Shown one piece after another: positions 7,689 through 17,240 of a stretch of 64,000 bases of DNA (positions are counted from its first letter, which is position 1; every line of letters begins with the position of its first letter). The stretch is from contig BEIJ01000002.1 of NCBI GenBank assembly GCA_002923375.1, positions 620,001-684,000 on the forward strand, read 5' to 3'. The translations under genes and the position numbers were made by a program. Under the pieces are notes generated by a model. That model ran no database searches. It had not been told where the DNA came from and saw nothing but the letters and a program-made list of their open reading frames with translations. The DNA is from a bacterium HR33. GTDB lineage: Bacteria; Gemmatimonadota; Gemmatimonadetes; Gemmatimonadales; GWC2-71-9.

Positions 7689-8042
7689 ATGCCGAGAGTA
7701 AAGAGCAACGTCGCCCGGTTGAAGCGCAAGAAGAAGATCATGCGCTTGGCCAAAGGGGCGAGAGGCGGCAGGAGCAAGCTGTTCAAGACCGCCAAGGAGA
7801 ATGTCGAGCGGGGCTGGCGCTACGCCTACCGCGACCGCAGGCAGCGCAAGCGGGAGTTCAGGAGGCTGTGGATCATGCGGATCAACGCGGCGGCCCGCAT
7901 GCACCAGCTTTCGTACAATCGGTTCATGGCCGGGCTGAAGCGTGCCGGTGTGGAGATCAACCGCAAGATGCTGGCCGATCTCGCGGTGCGCGATCCGGCG
8001 GCCTTCGGCGAGTTGGTGGAGGTAGCCAAGCGGAGCGCCTGA
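7689..8042 (+). CDS. rplT: Ribosomal protein bL20
   Basis: Large-subunit assembly protein of 117 residues that binds 23S rRNA early. Typical features are the basic N-terminal extension ([18 protein letters not shown]), [18 protein letters not shown] and the C-terminal globular part with [27 protein letters not shown] just before the ATG is a strong ribosome site. In many bacteria L20 represses this operon through the leader; here the only leader structure seen is the hairpin at 6869-6897. Confidence 0.97.
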   Translation: MPRVKSNVARLKRKKKIMRLAKGARGGRSKLFKTAKENVERGWRYAYRDRRQRKREFRRLWIMRINAAARMHQLSYNRFMAGLKRAGVEINRKMLADLAVRDPAAFGELVEVAKRSA

Positions 8043-8058
8043 GCGGCTCCTTTGCCCG

Positions 8059-9084
8059 ATGGCCACGCTCGCATTCGACAGGCAACTCGATCAGGTAGCG
8101 GAAGCAGCCAAGAGAATTCCAACGGCGGATGCCAGGGAACTGGCGGCCCTCAAGACCGAGCTCTTGGGGCGCAAGGCCGGAATTCTTACCCGACTGCTGC
8201 GGCAGCTTCCCGAACTCCCGCCGGAGGAACGCCGCGCCGTGGGAGCCAGAGCGAACCAGCTGCGGCGCGAGCTGGAAGCCGCTTTCGAGGCCCGGGAGTC
8301 CGAACTGAAGCGGCGCGAGCTGGAAGCCGCCGCCCTGGATCTCACCATGCCCGGCAGGCTGCGGTGGCGCGGCGCGGTGCATCCGGTGACTCAAGTGGTG
8401 GACGAGATCTGCGAGATCTTCAGAGAGCTGGGCTTCACCCGGGTCACCGGTCCCGAAGTGGAGACCGAGGAATACAACTTCACCAAGCTCAACATATCCC
8501 TGGATCATCCCGCAGCGGACGCCCAGGACACGTTCTACCTGGGACCGCGGCTGCTGCTTCGCACCCACACCTCGCCCATGCAGGCCCACATCATGGAACG
8601 CTATCCTCCGCCCATCCGGATCGTGGTTCCGGGGCAGGTGTACCGCCGCGACGCGTTCGACCCTTCGCATTCACCGGTCTTCGAGCAGATCGAAGGCCTG
8701 GTGGTGGACGAAGGGATAAGCTTCGTGGACTTCAAGGCGGGCATCGAGTTCTTCGTCAAGCGGTTCTTCTCTCCCGATACGCCGGTCCGCTTCAGGCCTT
8801 CGTTTTTCCCGTTCACCGAGCCGTCGGCGGACGTGGATGTGCAGTGCCAAATCTGCAAGGGGAGCGGCTGTCCCACGTGCAAGCGGACCGGGTTCTTGGA
8901 GATCATGGGCGCCGGGATGGTGCACCCCGCGGTGTTCGAGGCCTGCGGGGTGGATCCGGAGCGCTACACCGGCTACGCCTTCGGGATGGGGCCGCACCGG
9001 ATCGCGATGCTGCGCTATGCGATCCCCGACATCCGGCTGTTCTGGACCAACGACATGCGGTTTTTGGGCCAGTTCGTCGATTAG
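8059..9084 (+). CDS. pheS: Phenylalanyl-tRNA synthetase alpha subunit
   Basis: Catalytic subunit of the alpha2-beta2 enzyme charging tRNA-Phe. The 341-residue protein has an N-terminal coiled-coil (about residues 1-90), then the class II core: motif 2 around RIVVPGQVYRRDAFDPSHSP, FEQIEGLVVD, RPSFFPFTEPSADVDV and motif 3 GMGPHRIAMLRYAI. Four cysteines in QCQICKGSGCPTCKRTG form a likely zinc knuckle, as found in a subset of PheS. It follows rplT by 16 bases. Unusually, almost 400 bases separate it from pheT. Confidence 0.97.
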   Translation: MATLAFDRQLDQVAEAAKRIPTADARELAALKTELLGRKAGILTRLLRQLPELPPEERRAVGARANQLRRELEAAFEARESELKRRELEAAALDLTMPGRLRWRGAVHPVTQVVDEICEIFRELGFTRVTGPEVETEEYNFTKLNISLDHPAADAQDTFYLGPRLLLRTHTSPMQAHIMERYPPPIRIVVPGQVYRRDAFDPSHSPVFEQIEGLVVDEGISFVDFKAGIEFFVKRFFSPDTPVRFRPSFFPFTEPSADVDVQCQICKGSGCPTCKRTGFLEIMGAGMVHPAVFEACGVDPERYTGYAFGMGPHRIAMLRYAIPDIRLFWTNDMRFLGQFVD

Positions 9085-9478
9085 CAGCGGGGTGCGGGGC
9101 CGGGGGTCCAGGGGTCCGGGGCCCGGTGGGGGTTGGGAGGAGCTCCTGTTCCAGGATCGGCGGCGCTTGAATGGTGCAGTGCCCGCGAGGTTGGGACTCC
9201 GGCTCGGGTGCTGTTGCGCTCGGCGGGTCGGGACAAGGGCGCCTGAGCGCGAGGCGCTCGGTGGGGCACATGGGTCCTGAAGGGTATCTCCTCATGGGAG
9301 CGTCGGTGCCCGCCGTGCGCCTCGCGCGCAACTGCGCCCGGCGTCCCGACCCGCCGAGCGCAGCAGTCACGCGCTTCGCGGATCTAGAGGTCGAGTTCGA
9401 CCCGGGCCCTCGATCCCGCGCCGACCGGGACCGCCGCCCTCATGACAATTCGGGCCTGTCGTTACACTTTTCAGCACC
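9085..9478. other. Intergenic region between pheS and pheT
   Basis: 394 bases with no convincing gene; the short frames across it lack family features. The first part is a G-rich, repetitive run (GGGGTCC, GGGGCCC). The middle holds the inverted repeat at 9213-9364. Near the end TACACT at 9463-9468 lies ten bases before the pheT ATG, and pheT has no Shine-Dalgarno sequence, so pheT may have its own promoter, though no good -35 accompanies it. No T-box signature was found. Confidence 0.6.
9213..9364. repeat. Long imperfect inverted repeat in the pheS-pheT gap
   Basis: Outer arms at 9213-9234 and 9343-9364 share TGCGCTCGGCGGGTCGGGAC and its complement, with one mismatch beyond it; inner arms at 9247-9257 and 9317-9327 pair GCGCGAGGCGC with GCGCCTCGCGC. 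The arms are separated by about 59 bases. The structure could be a small palindromic mobile unit, a structured RNA or a transcription-stopping element. It is not followed by a T tract. Confidence 0.7.
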
Positions 9479-11845
9479 ATGAACGTATCCATCAACTGGC
9501 TCTCCGATATGCTGGGTCGCAAGCTCGACCCCGCCGACGCCGCCCACCGGCTCGCCATGCTGGGTGCGGGAGTCGAGGCGATCGAACCGCTGCACCGCGA
9601 ACTGTCCGGAATCCTGGTTGGCCTGGTGGAAGAGGTGAAACCCCACCCCAACGCCGACCGGCTCACCCTGTGCCGGGTTAACGCAGGTGAATCCACGGTG
9701 GAAGTGGTTTGCGGCGCCCCCAACGTGACCGCGGGGAAGAAATACCCCTACGCACCGGAAGGCGCCGCACTGCCCGGCGGCATGGTGCTCACGGCGAAGA
9801 AGATCCGCGGCATAGTATCCCACGGCATGCTCTGCTCGGCGCGAGAACTGGGGCTGGGAACCGACCATGAGGGAATCATGGAGCTCGACACCGAGGCCCC
9901 GCCCGGCACACCGCTGCTCGAGGCTCTCCCGCTGGAGGACACCCGTTTGGTTTTGGAGATCACTGCCAACCGGCCCGACCTCTTGGGTCACAAGGGCGTA
10001 GCGCGGGAGCTGGCCGCGGTTTACGGGCTCGCTGTGAAGCTCCCGGCATTCCCCAAAGGAGCGCCGGACGGTAAAAAGCCGCGGCGGGTGGAACGGAGCG
10101 GGTCCGTGGATGGGATCGAGGTGATCATCGAAGATGTCGAGGGCTGTCCCCGCTACATCGCCGCGGTCATTCGGGGTGTAAAGGTCGGTCCTTCGCCCGA
10201 GTGGTTGCAGGCGCGGCTGAGAGGCGTGGGCGCAAGATCGATCAACAACGTGGTGGACGCCACGAATTACATACTCTACGAGCTGAACCAGCCGCTTCAC
10301 GCCTTCGACCTCAATCGCCTGAAAGGAGGCAAAGTTGTCATCCGCCGCGCCAGAGAGGGCGAATCGATCGTCACCCTGGACGGAGAGAAGCGGCAGCTTA
10401 ACTCCCAAATGACGGCGATCTGCGACGCGGAAGACCCGCAGGCGATCGCCGGAATCATGGGAGGCGCGGAGAGCGAAGTGACCCAAAGCACCACCGACAT
10501 TCTACTGGAGTGCGCCTATTTCGACCCGAAGCGGATCCGTGCCACTCGGAAGGCGCTCAAGCTGGATACCGAAGCTTCCTACCGGTTCGAGCGGGGTACC
10601 GACATCGAGGCGATGCCCGACGCGGTAAGGAGAGCCGTCGCTCTGATCCGAACGGTGGCCGGCGGGGAAGAGCCCGACGCGCCGGTGGATGTCTATCCCG
10701 AGCCGGTACGGCCCCGGGTGGTGGTAGTGCGGCCTGGGCGCGTAGAGCAACTCTTGGGAACTCCGATACCCCGCGAAGAGATCGAGCGATACCTGGCGAG
10801 TGTAGGCTTTGCCGTGGTGCCCAAGCACGACCGGCTCCACGTTCAGGTACCTGGCTGGAGGCCGGATGTGAGCCGGGAGGTGGACTTGATAGAGGAAGTG
10901 GCACGGCTGAGAGGCTACGATTCCTTCCCGGTGGAGTATCGTCCTTTCAGGCCCTCTAGCGTCCCGGACGATCCGGTAGAGCGTCTGAAGGATCGCATTC
11001 GCCGCTTGCTCACCGGCTTCGGTCTCCATGAGGCCCGCACCATGCCGCTGTGCCCGGCGGAGGACGGCCAGGAGCAAGTGGCGGTTGCCAATCCGATTTC
11101 CAAAGACCATGCGGCTCTCCGCACCAGGATTCTTCCGGGTTTGGCCAAGGCGGTGGAGCACAATTGGTCGGTCAAACAGCGGGACATCCGTCTTTTCGAG
11201 ATCGGCAACGTATTTCGCCGGGTGCAACGGGACGGGGGGCTCGAGATCGAAGAAACCCTCCATTTGGCTGCGGTGGTGACCGGGGCGCGGATGCCGCCTC
11301 ACTGGTCCGACGGCCAGACGGCTCCCGATTGGGATCTCTGGGATATCAAGGGTATGTTTGTGGAGTCGGCTCGGTTGGTGGCACCTGAGGGGGAGGCGGT
11401 GCCCGAGGGAGAAGGGTGGATCTGGCGAGATCGCTCGGGGAGAATTTGGGGCCGGGCTGGGGAGCTGGCACTGGATCGGCCGGCCTGGGCCGCTTCGGTG
11501 TTTGGTTTCGAGCTGGCGATCGAGGTGAAACCGCGGGTGCACCGCAGCTACGTTCCGCTGCCGGCCACGCCGGCGGTGGAGCGGGACCTGGCCTTGGTGT
11601 TGGGGGAAGGGGTTTCGGCAGCGCAGGTGGAAGCGGTGCTCAGGGAGCAAGGGGGCTCGTTGCTCGAGGAGTTTACCATTTTCGACGAGTACCGGGGTTT
11701 GGGCACCGGGGTCCGGAGTGTGGCTTGGCGGTTGCGTTTTCGCGCGCCGGAGCGCACCCTAAGAGATGCCGAAGTGGACCGGATGGTGGAGCGGATCTTG
11801 AAAGCTCTAAAGGAGCGGCTGGGTGTCGTACGAAGAGAGGCCTGA
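9479..11845 (+). CDS. pheT: Phenylalanyl-tRNA synthetase beta subunit
   Basis: Large subunit (788 residues) for tRNA binding and editing. Domains in order: N-terminal tRNA-binding OB fold (about 40-150, with HPNADRLTLCRVN and GMLCSARELGLG), B3/B4 editing module (about 205-400, with SINNVVDATNYILYELNQPLH), B5 (about 405-475, ending DVSREVDLIEEVARLRGYD), the catalytic-like core, and the C-terminal FDX-ACB anticodon-binding domain (about 695-785, PLPATPAVERDLALVL). The ATG lacks a ribosome site. Its end overlaps the next coding frame by 23 bases. Confidence 0.97.
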   Translation: MNVSINWLSDMLGRKLDPADAAHRLAMLGAGVEAIEPLHRELSGILVGLVEEVKPHPNADRLTLCRVNAGESTVEVVCGAPNVTAGKKYPYAPEGAALPGGMVLTAKKIRGIVSHGMLCSARELGLGTDHEGIMELDTEAPPGTPLLEALPLEDTRLVLEITANRPDLLGHKGVARELAAVYGLAVKLPAFPKGAPDGKKPRRVERSGSVDGIEVIIEDVEGCPRYIAAVIRGVKVGPSPEWLQARLRGVGARSINNVVDATNYILYELNQPLHAFDLNRLKGGKVVIRRAREGESIVTLDGEKRQLNSQMTAICDAEDPQAIAGIMGGAESEVTQSTTDILLECAYFDPKRIRATRKALKLDTEASYRFERGTDIEAMPDAVRRAVALIRTVAGGEEPDAPVDVYPEPVRPRVVVVRPGRVEQLLGTPIPREEIERYLASVGFAVVPKHDRLHVQVPGWRPDVSREVDLIEEVARLRGYDSFPVEYRPFRPSSVPDDPVERLKDRIRRLLTGFGLHEARTMPLCPAEDGQEQVAVANPISKDHAALRTRILPGLAKAVEHNWSVKQRDIRLFEIGNVFRRVQRDGGLEIEETLHLAAVVTGARMPPHWSDGQTAPDWDLWDIKGMFVESARLVAPEGEAVPEGEGWIWRDRSGRIWGRAGELALDRPAWAASVFGFELAIEVKPRVHRSYVPLPATPAVERDLALVLGEGVSAAQVEAVLREQGGSLLEEFTIFDEYRGLGTGVRSVAWRLRFRAPERTLRDAEVDRMVERILKALKERLGVVRREA

Positions 11846-12110
11846 GTTTCAGGCGCTGGAAGAGCTGGAGCTGGTCCTCCGGCTGGTCACCGAGGAGCTG
11901 GCGTCCTGGCGCCGGAGGGCCCAGCGGGCCGAGGCGGCTTTGGGAGTCGAGCACGATGTTCTGGCCTCGCGGGAGAGGTTGTTGGAGTTGGAGGCCGAGA
12001 ACCGCACTTTGCGGGCGCGCTTGGAGGCGACCCGGGAGAAGGTGGAACAGCTGCTAAAGCGGCTTCAGTTCCTGGAAGAGCAGATGGTTCTGCCGGAGCA
12101 GCGCAGGTGA
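11823..12110 (+). CDS. Small coiled-coil protein next to zapA
   Basis: 95 residues, almost wholly charged heptad-type helix (ELVLRLVTEELASWRRRAQ, then LELEAENRTLRARLEATR), so a coiled coil is very likely. It starts at a GTG inside the end of pheT and its stop overlaps the zapA GTG (GTGA), so it is coupled to both. Position suggests a ZapB-like or other FtsZ-ring accessory protein, but no sequence motif proves this; I do not recognise a named family. Confidence 0.7.
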   Translation: MSYEERPEFQALEELELVLRLVTEELASWRRRAQRAEAALGVEHDVLASRERLLELEAENRTLRARLEATREKVEQLLKRLQFLEEQMVLPEQRR

Positions 12111-12442
12111 CCGACGGGAGAACCGTAGTAAAGGTGCGGATTGGGGGTGAGGAGTACACCCTCAAGTCCGATCGGCCGGCGGATTACACTCAGCGGGTGG
12201 CGGAGTATGTGGATCGGGCGTTGAAGGAGGTGACCTCTTCAGGGGTGATAGTAGAGAGTCACAAGGCGGCGATTTTGGCGGCGCTGGCGATTACCGACGA
12301 GTTGTTCCAGGCCAAGGCGGCCGAAGAGGAAATGGCTCGCAGGCTCAGGGCGCTGGCGGCGGAACTGGGGCGGGTTCTTCCTCCGGCAAAGCGCCCGCAG
12401 CGGAGCTCGGGATCGATTGTCACTCTGGAGGGACAGGCGTAA
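12107..12442 (+). CDS. zapA: Cell division protein ZapA
   Basis: ZapA bundles FtsZ filaments at the division site. The 111-residue protein has the family start VKVRIGGEEYTLKSD, a YTQRVAEYVDRAL segment, and a following long helix with AAILAALAITDELFQAK, as in other ZapA proteins. GTG start overlapping the upstream coiled-coil gene. ZapA near rny and pheT is a common arrangement. A structured 86-base gap follows before rny. Confidence 0.88.
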   Translation: MTDGRTVVKVRIGGEEYTLKSDRPADYTQRVAEYVDRALKEVTSSGVIVESHKAAILAALAITDELFQAKAAEEEMARRLRALAAELGRVLPPAKRPQRSSGSIVTLEGQA

Positions 12443-12477
12443 ATTGGGTTAGAGTAGCGGTTTAACACGACTGTGGT

Positions 12478-12514
12478 GCAGCTCCCCGGCCTTTGCGGGT
12501 CGCGAGGGGGCTGC
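12478..12514 (+). promoter_or_regulatory. Hairpin just before the rny ribosome site
   Basis: GCAGCTCCC at 12478-12486 pairs with GGGGCTGC-type sequence at 12506-12514 (nine pairs, one G-T), ending two bases before the GGAGA ribosome site of rny. It may tune rny translation. A 6S RNA, often found beside zapA, was considered, but only 86 bases are free here. Confidence 0.4.
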
Positions 12515-12528
12515 TGGAGATAGATGCT

Positions 12529-14109
12529 ATGGGTCCTGACGTTGTTTTGATTCTGGTGGCCGCGCTAGGTGCCGGAGTTCTCGCCGGGGCGGCCTTTTTC
12601 TTCGTCGGCCGGAGAGTAGAGCGTAAGGTAGCGCAGGCGGCGGGTCGCGCGGCGGAGCAGCAGGCGGCCCGGGTGCTGGAGCAGGCGCGCCGGGACGCCG
12701 AGGCTGCCAAGCACGAGGCGGTTCTGGCGGCCCGGGAGGAGATCGTACGGGCGCGGGAGTTGTGGGAGCAGGAGGTGCAGCGGCGCCGGCGGGAGGTGGA
12801 GCGGTTGGAGCGGCGCTGCGAGGAGCGGGAACAGGCGCTGGACCGCCGTGCCAGCCTGTTGGACGAGCGGGAATTGGATTTGGAGAAGCGCGAGCGTTCG
12901 GTGGCGGAGCGCGAGCGTCACGTGCGGGAGACGGAAGACGAGCTTGCCAAGCTGCTGGCGGAGCAGCGCTCGCGGCTGGAGCAGATGGCCGGGATGACGG
13001 CCGCCGAAGCCAAGGCCGAGCTGATGCGCCAGATGACCGAAGAGGCCAAGTCCGAGGCGGCGGCGATAGTTAGGGATATCAAAGAGGAGGCGAAGCGCAA
13101 CGCCGAGCGGGAGGCGAAGAAGATCGTGGCGCTGGCGATCCAGCGGTTGGCTCCGGAGGTGACGGCGGAGAACAGCGTTTCGGTGGTGGCGCTGCCCAAC
13201 GACGAAATGAAAGGGCGGATCATCGGGCGGGAGGGCCGGAACATTCGGGCCTTCGAGACGGCCACGGGGGTGGACGTGATAATCGACGATACTCCCGACG
13301 CGGTCACCATCTCCTGCTTCGATCCGGTCCGCCGGGAGGTGGCCCGGCGCGCTCTGGAGCTGTTGATCCAGGACGGCAGGATCCATCCCGGGCGGATAGA
13401 AGAAGTGGTAGCCAAGGTGACTCGGGAAGTGGAGCAGGGGATAGTGGAGGCGGGGGAGCAGGCGGTTTACGAGTTGGGGTTGCACGGGATGCATCCCGAG
13501 CTGATCAAGCTGGTTGGCCGGATGAAGTACCGCAGCTCGTACGGGCAGAACATGTACTATCACTCCAAGGAGGTAGCCTGGCTGGCTGGCGTCATGGCGG
13601 CGGAGTTGGGTCTCGACGCGCAGCTAGCCCGGCGGGGAGGTCTGCTGCACGACATCGGCAAGGTGCTGAGCCACGAGCATGACGGTACCCACGTCCAGCT
13701 CGGCGTGGAGGTGGCCACCAAGTACGGCGAGCATCCTATCGTGATCAACTGCATCGCGGCGCACCACGACGACGTCCCCCACGAATCGCCGATATCGGTC
13801 TTGGTGCAGGCGGCGGATGCGGTGAGCGGCTCCCGGCCCGGGGCTCGCCGGGAAGCCTTCGAGACCTACGTGAAACGCCTCACGCGACTCGAGGAAATCG
13901 CCTGCGAATTCGCCGGCGTGGAAAAAGCTTACGCCATTCAGGCGGGAAGAGAACTGCGAATTGCGGTGTTACCTCACTTGGTTGACGACAGGCAGGCAGA
14001 GGAAATGGCGGAGAACATTGCAAAAAAGATAGAAAGCGAGCTTCAGTATCCCGGTCAGATCAAGGTGGTGGTGGTCCGCGAGACCAGGGCGGTGTCCGTT
14101 GCCCGCTAA
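12529..14109 (+). CDS. rny: Ribonuclease Y
   Basis: Membrane-anchored endoribonuclease that starts mRNA decay. Using the ATG at 12529 (GGAGA eight bases upstream) the 526-residue protein has an N-terminal membrane helix ([19 protein letters not shown]), a long coiled coil (about 30-200), a KH domain with [20 protein letters not shown] (about 225-245), and the metal-dependent HD domain with [13 protein letters not shown] and AHHDDV. Length and domain order are as expected. The upstream in-frame GTG at 12493 would add a non-typical leader before the membrane helix. The end overlaps folD. Confidence 0.96.
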   Translation: MGPDVVLILVAALGAGVLAGAAFFFVGRRVERKVAQAAGRAAEQQAARVLEQARRDAEAAKHEAVLAAREEIVRARELWEQEVQRRRREVERLERRCEEREQALDRRASLLDERELDLEKRERSVAERERHVRETEDELAKLLAEQRSRLEQMAGMTAAEAKAELMRQMTEEAKSEAAAIVRDIKEEAKRNAEREAKKIVALAIQRLAPEVTAENSVSVVALPNDEMKGRIIGREGRNIRAFETATGVDVIIDDTPDAVTISCFDPVRREVARRALELLIQDGRIHPGRIEEVVAKVTREVEQGIVEAGEQAVYELGLHGMHPELIKLVGRMKYRSSYGQNMYYHSKEVAWLAGVMAAELGLDAQLARRGGLLHDIGKVLSHEHDGTHVQLGVEVATKYGEHPIVINCIAAHHDDVPHESPISVLVQAADAVSGSRPGARREAFETYVKRLTRLEEIACEFAGVEKAYAIQAGRELRIAVLPHLVDDRQAEEMAENIAKKIESELQYPGQIKVVVVRETRAVSVAR

Positions 14110-14974
14110 GATCATAGACGGCACGGCCGTCGCACGGGCGATGCGCGAGGAGCTCGGCCCCAGGATCGCCGAGCTCAAAGCGCGGGGCATAACCCCGGGA
14201 CTGGCAGCGGTGCTGGTGGGAGACGATCCCGCAAGCCACGCCTATGTAAGAATGAAAGGCCGCGCTTGCGAGGAAGCGGGGATGTATTCCGAGACCATCA
14301 AGCTCCCCGCCGACACGCCGGAGGACAAGCTGCTGGAGCTGGTGGACCGGCTCAACGCCGATCCCAAGATACACGGAATACTGGTACAGCTTCCCCTGCC
14401 AAAGCACATCAACACCAATCGGGTGCTGCACCGAATCCTTCCCTCCAAAGACGTGGACGGGTTCCACCCCGAGAACGTGGGAAAAGTTTCGATCGGGGAT
14501 CCCACGGGGTTCAGGCCGGCCACGCCGTACGGGGTGCAGCAGCTTCTGTTGCGCAGCGGGATCGAGACCAAGGGAGCCCATGCGGTGATCGTGGGGCGGT
14601 CCAACATCGTGGGGCGGCCCATGGCTTCGCTGCTGTTGCAGGACGGTCCCGGAGGGAACGCCACAGTCACGGTCTGCCATTCGCGCACCCGGGATCTCCC
14701 GTCGGTGACCCGGCTGGCGGACATCCTGATCGTTGCGATCGGCAAGCCCAAGTTCGTCACCGGGGACATGATCCGTCCCGGGGCGGTGGTAATCGACGTA
14801 GGGGTAAACCGCGTGGAAGACCCCAGCACGGAAAAAGGTTACCGGCTGGTGGGAGACGTGGATTTCGAAGCCGGGGTGGAGGTAGCCTCCGCCATCACTC
14901 CGGTACCCGGTGGCGTGGGCCCGATGACCATCACCATGCTGCTCTACAACACGGTACAGGCGGCATCGCAGTGA
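14099..14974 (+). CDS. folD: Bifunctional methylene-THF dehydrogenase / methenyl-THF cyclohydrolase
   Basis: Converts 5,10-methylene-THF to 10-formyl-THF in two NADP-linked steps. The 291-residue protein shows the catalytic lysine region [17 protein letters not shown], the signature [25 protein letters not shown], the Rossmann motif [14 protein letters not shown] and the final [15 protein letters not shown]. The TTG start at 14099 overlaps the end of rny by 11 bases and gives the family N terminus [11 protein letters not shown]. The stop overlaps the xseA GTG (GTGA). Confidence 0.96.
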   Translation: MPAKIIDGTAVARAMREELGPRIAELKARGITPGLAAVLVGDDPASHAYVRMKGRACEEAGMYSETIKLPADTPEDKLLELVDRLNADPKIHGILVQLPLPKHINTNRVLHRILPSKDVDGFHPENVGKVSIGDPTGFRPATPYGVQQLLLRSGIETKGAHAVIVGRSNIVGRPMASLLLQDGPGGNATVTVCHSRTRDLPSVTRLADILIVAIGKPKFVTGDMIRPGAVVIDVGVNRVEDPSTEKGYRLVGDVDFEAGVEVASAITPVPGGVGPMTITMLLYNTVQAASQ

Positions 14975-16134
14975 ACTCATTCGGCCGGTTTGCCACGCTG
15001 GCGGCATCGGCCGAAGGGGCGTTCAGCGTAGCCGATGTGACCCGCCGGGCACGATACCTGATCGAGGCGGGATTCGATCGGGTATGGGTGAGGGGAGAGA
15101 TAACCGGCTTCAAGGCTTACCAGAGCGGCCATTGGTATTTCACCCTGCGGGACCGGCAGGCGCAGGTGCGATGCGTCATGTGGCGCAGCGACAACTTGGG
15201 CCTCACAGCTCCCCAAGAGGGGACGGAAGTCTTCGTGGAGGCGCGCCCCACCGTGTGGGAAGAGCGGGGAGAGTTCCGCCTGGTGGTGAGGCAGCTGGTT
15301 CCCACCGACGCCAGCGGTCTTTGGCAATTGCGCCTGGAGCAAGCTCGAGCTGCTTTGGAGCGGGACGGTTTGCTGGACCCGGCGCGCAAGCGGAGATTGC
15401 CGGCTTATCCCATGCGGCTGGCGATCGTTACCAGTGTTGACGGTGCCGCACTGAGGGACATGGTTTCCATAATCGGCCGCCGCTGGCCGGCGGTCGAAGT
15501 GCTGGTGGTTCCCGCGCGGGTTCAGGGCGAGGAAGCAGAGGGCGATCTGTTGCGGGCGCTCAATTTGGTCAATCGGATACCGGATCTGGATTTGGTGATC
15601 GTGGGCCGGGGCGGCGGATCGCGGGAAGACCTGTGGGCGTTCAACAGCGAAAAGGTGGCGCGGGCCGTAGCGGCGGTCCGAGTTCCTACCATCTCCGCCG
15701 TGGGCCACGAAACCGATGTGTCGCTCACCGATCTGGTGGCGGATCATCGGGCTCCCACGCCCTCTGCTGCGGCCGAAGCCGCCGTCCCGGACCGGCGGGA
15801 GGTGTTGCGGGCGGTCGGCGTCTTGGCAGGACGGCTGGGCCACGGTCTCAGGCGCCGCATCGAGTTGGGCAGGGAACGGCTGGAGCGGACGGCGGATCGG
15901 CTGGGAGACGCCATGGACGATCAGATCAAGCGCCGCAAGCACCGGCTGGCGACGCTGGCGGCGGCGCTGGACGCCTTGAGCCCGCTCAAGGTGCTTGAGC
16001 GTGGCTACGCCGTGGCCCGGGACGAAAGCGGGGCGGTATTGAGCCGCATGGCTCAGTTCCCTGCAGGACAGAAGTTCAGACTCACTCTGAGAGACGGCGA
16101 GGTGGGAGCCGAGAGCCTGGGGGCGGTAAAATGA
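14971..16134 (+). CDS. xseA: Exodeoxyribonuclease VII large subunit
   Basis: Large subunit of ExoVII, which degrades single-stranded DNA to short oligomers. The GTG at 14971 overlaps the folD stop, and translation from it begins with the expected N-terminal OB fold (VADVTRRARYLIEAGF, VWVRGEITGFK, GHWYFTLRD). The catalytic domain has AIVTSVDGAALRDM, VIVGRGGGSREDLWAFN and PTISAVGHETDVSLTDLVAD-type residues; the C terminus has the coiled coil and LERGYAVARDE. 387 residues, a normal length. The stop overlaps xseB. Confidence 0.96.
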   Translation: MNSFGRFATLAASAEGAFSVADVTRRARYLIEAGFDRVWVRGEITGFKAYQSGHWYFTLRDRQAQVRCVMWRSDNLGLTAPQEGTEVFVEARPTVWEERGEFRLVVRQLVPTDASGLWQLRLEQARAALERDGLLDPARKRRLPAYPMRLAIVTSVDGAALRDMVSIIGRRWPAVEVLVVPARVQGEEAEGDLLRALNLVNRIPDLDLVIVGRGGGSREDLWAFNSEKVARAVAAVRVPTISAVGHETDVSLTDLVADHRAPTPSAAAEAAVPDRREVLRAVGVLAGRLGHGLRRRIELGRERLERTADRLGDAMDDQIKRRKHRLATLAAALDALSPLKVLERGYAVARDESGAVLSRMAQFPAGQKFRLTLRDGEVGAESLGAVK

Positions 16135-16352
16135 GCGGATCCTCCTTCAAGGAAGAGCTGGAGCGCTTGGAGGCGATCGTTCGCCAACTGGAGCAGGAGG
16201 ATCTCGATTTGGATCGCGCCTTGGCGCTGTTCGAGGAAGGCGTGGCCAGGCTCAAGGCGGCGCGCGAGTTGCTGCAAAAGTCCGAGCTTACGGTAAAGCG
16301 GGTGCTGGAGGCGGCTGACGGAACCCTTGGTACTGACCCACTCGACCTCTGA
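16131..16352 (+). CDS. xseB: Exodeoxyribonuclease VII small subunit
   Basis: 73-residue helical partner that binds the XseA coiled coil. Family signature: FKEELERLEAIVRQLEQ, then LDLDRALALFEEGVARLK. ATG overlaps the xseA stop (ATGA). The last 26 bases overlap the frame of the prenyl synthase. Confidence 0.95.
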   Translation: MSGSSFKEELERLEAIVRQLEQEDLDLDRALALFEEGVARLKAARELLQKSELTVKRVLEAADGTLGTDPLDL

Positions 16353-17238
16353 GCTCAGCGGTTTTTTGGCCGAAACCCGGGCTGCGGTGGATCGCGTGAT
16401 CGACCGGTGGTGCCGGCGGCTCCTGGTCGAAGAAGATTCCCGGGTCACCCGCGCCATGGTGTACGCTCTCACCTCGCCGGGGAAGAGGCTGCGCCCTGCC
16501 TTGGCGGTCGCCTCTCATAGAGCGGTGGGCGGTAGCGGGGCCGCGTTCGAGCTGGCCGCTGCGGTGGAGGTGATCCACTGCTACTCTCTGGTGCACGATG
16601 ATTTGCCCTGCATGGACGATGACGACCTGCGCCGCGGGCGGCCCACGGCTCACCGCGCTTTCGATGTGGCCACAGCGACCGAGGCCGGTTACAGGATGAT
16701 CGCCCTGGCCGGGCGGGTGCTGGCGGAAGGGGCGCGCGCCCTTAAGCTCGATTCCGGCCGGCTCAAAGAGATGGCGCTGGAGCTTTTCCGGGCGGCCGGA
16801 GGGCGCGGGATGATCGGGGGCCAGGTGCTGGACTTGGAGGCCGAAGGACGGGAGGTCGGCCTGGAGGAAATACTGGCCATCGATCGAGCCAAGACCGGCG
16901 CTCTGATTGCGGCAAGCGCGGTAATCGGGGCGATCGCCGGAGGAGCCGGGCAGCGGAAACTGAGCGCCATCCGGGCATACGGAGAGGCGCTGGGTCTCGC
17001 CTTCCAGATTGCGGACGATTTGCTGGACATCACCGGCACCGCGGCGGAGCTGGGGAAAGCGGCGGGCAAGGACCGGGATCGCAAGAAGGCGACCTTTGCC
17101 ACCGCCATGTCCGTGGAGGAGGCTCGGGCTCGGGCGCGGCACTATGCGGAAGAGGCGGTAGCCCATCTGCGCCGCGCGGATGTAGATTGCACCCTGCTCG
17201 CACCTCTTGCCCAATTTGTAGTGGAGCGCAGATCCTGA
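16327..17238 (+). CDS. ispA: Polyprenyl synthetase (farnesyl/geranylgeranyl diphosphate synthase)
   Basis: Trans-prenyltransferase condensing IPP with allylic diphosphates. The 303-residue protein has GKRLRPAL, the first aspartate-rich motif DDLPCMDDDDLRRGRPT and the second, QIADDLLDITG, both complete. GGQVLDLEAEG and the C-terminal KKATF segment agree with the IspA group. Chain length is not certain. The TTG at 16327 overlaps xseB by 26 bases; a later start is possible. Two bases separate it from dxs, the enzyme that feeds its pathway. Confidence 0.9.
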   Translation: MVLTHSTSELSGFLAETRAAVDRVIDRWCRRLLVEEDSRVTRAMVYALTSPGKRLRPALAVASHRAVGGSGAAFELAAAVEVIHCYSLVHDDLPCMDDDDLRRGRPTAHRAFDVATATEAGYRMIALAGRVLAEGARALKLDSGRLKEMALELFRAAGGRGMIGGQVLDLEAEGREVGLEEILAIDRAKTGALIAASAVIGAIAGGAGQRKLSAIRAYGEALGLAFQIADDLLDITGTAAELGKAAGKDRDRKKATFATAMSVEEARARARHYAEEAVAHLRRADVDCTLLAPLAQFVVERRS

Positions 17239-17240
17239 CC

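Noticed and set aside
9085-9478. T-box riboswitch between pheS and pheT
   Set aside because: No AGGGTGGNACCGCG-like T-box sequence and no specifier stem could be found; the region is a palindrome instead.
12443-12528. 6S RNA downstream of zapA
   Set aside because: Only 86 bases are free and the visible structure is one short hairpin, far from a 6S RNA.
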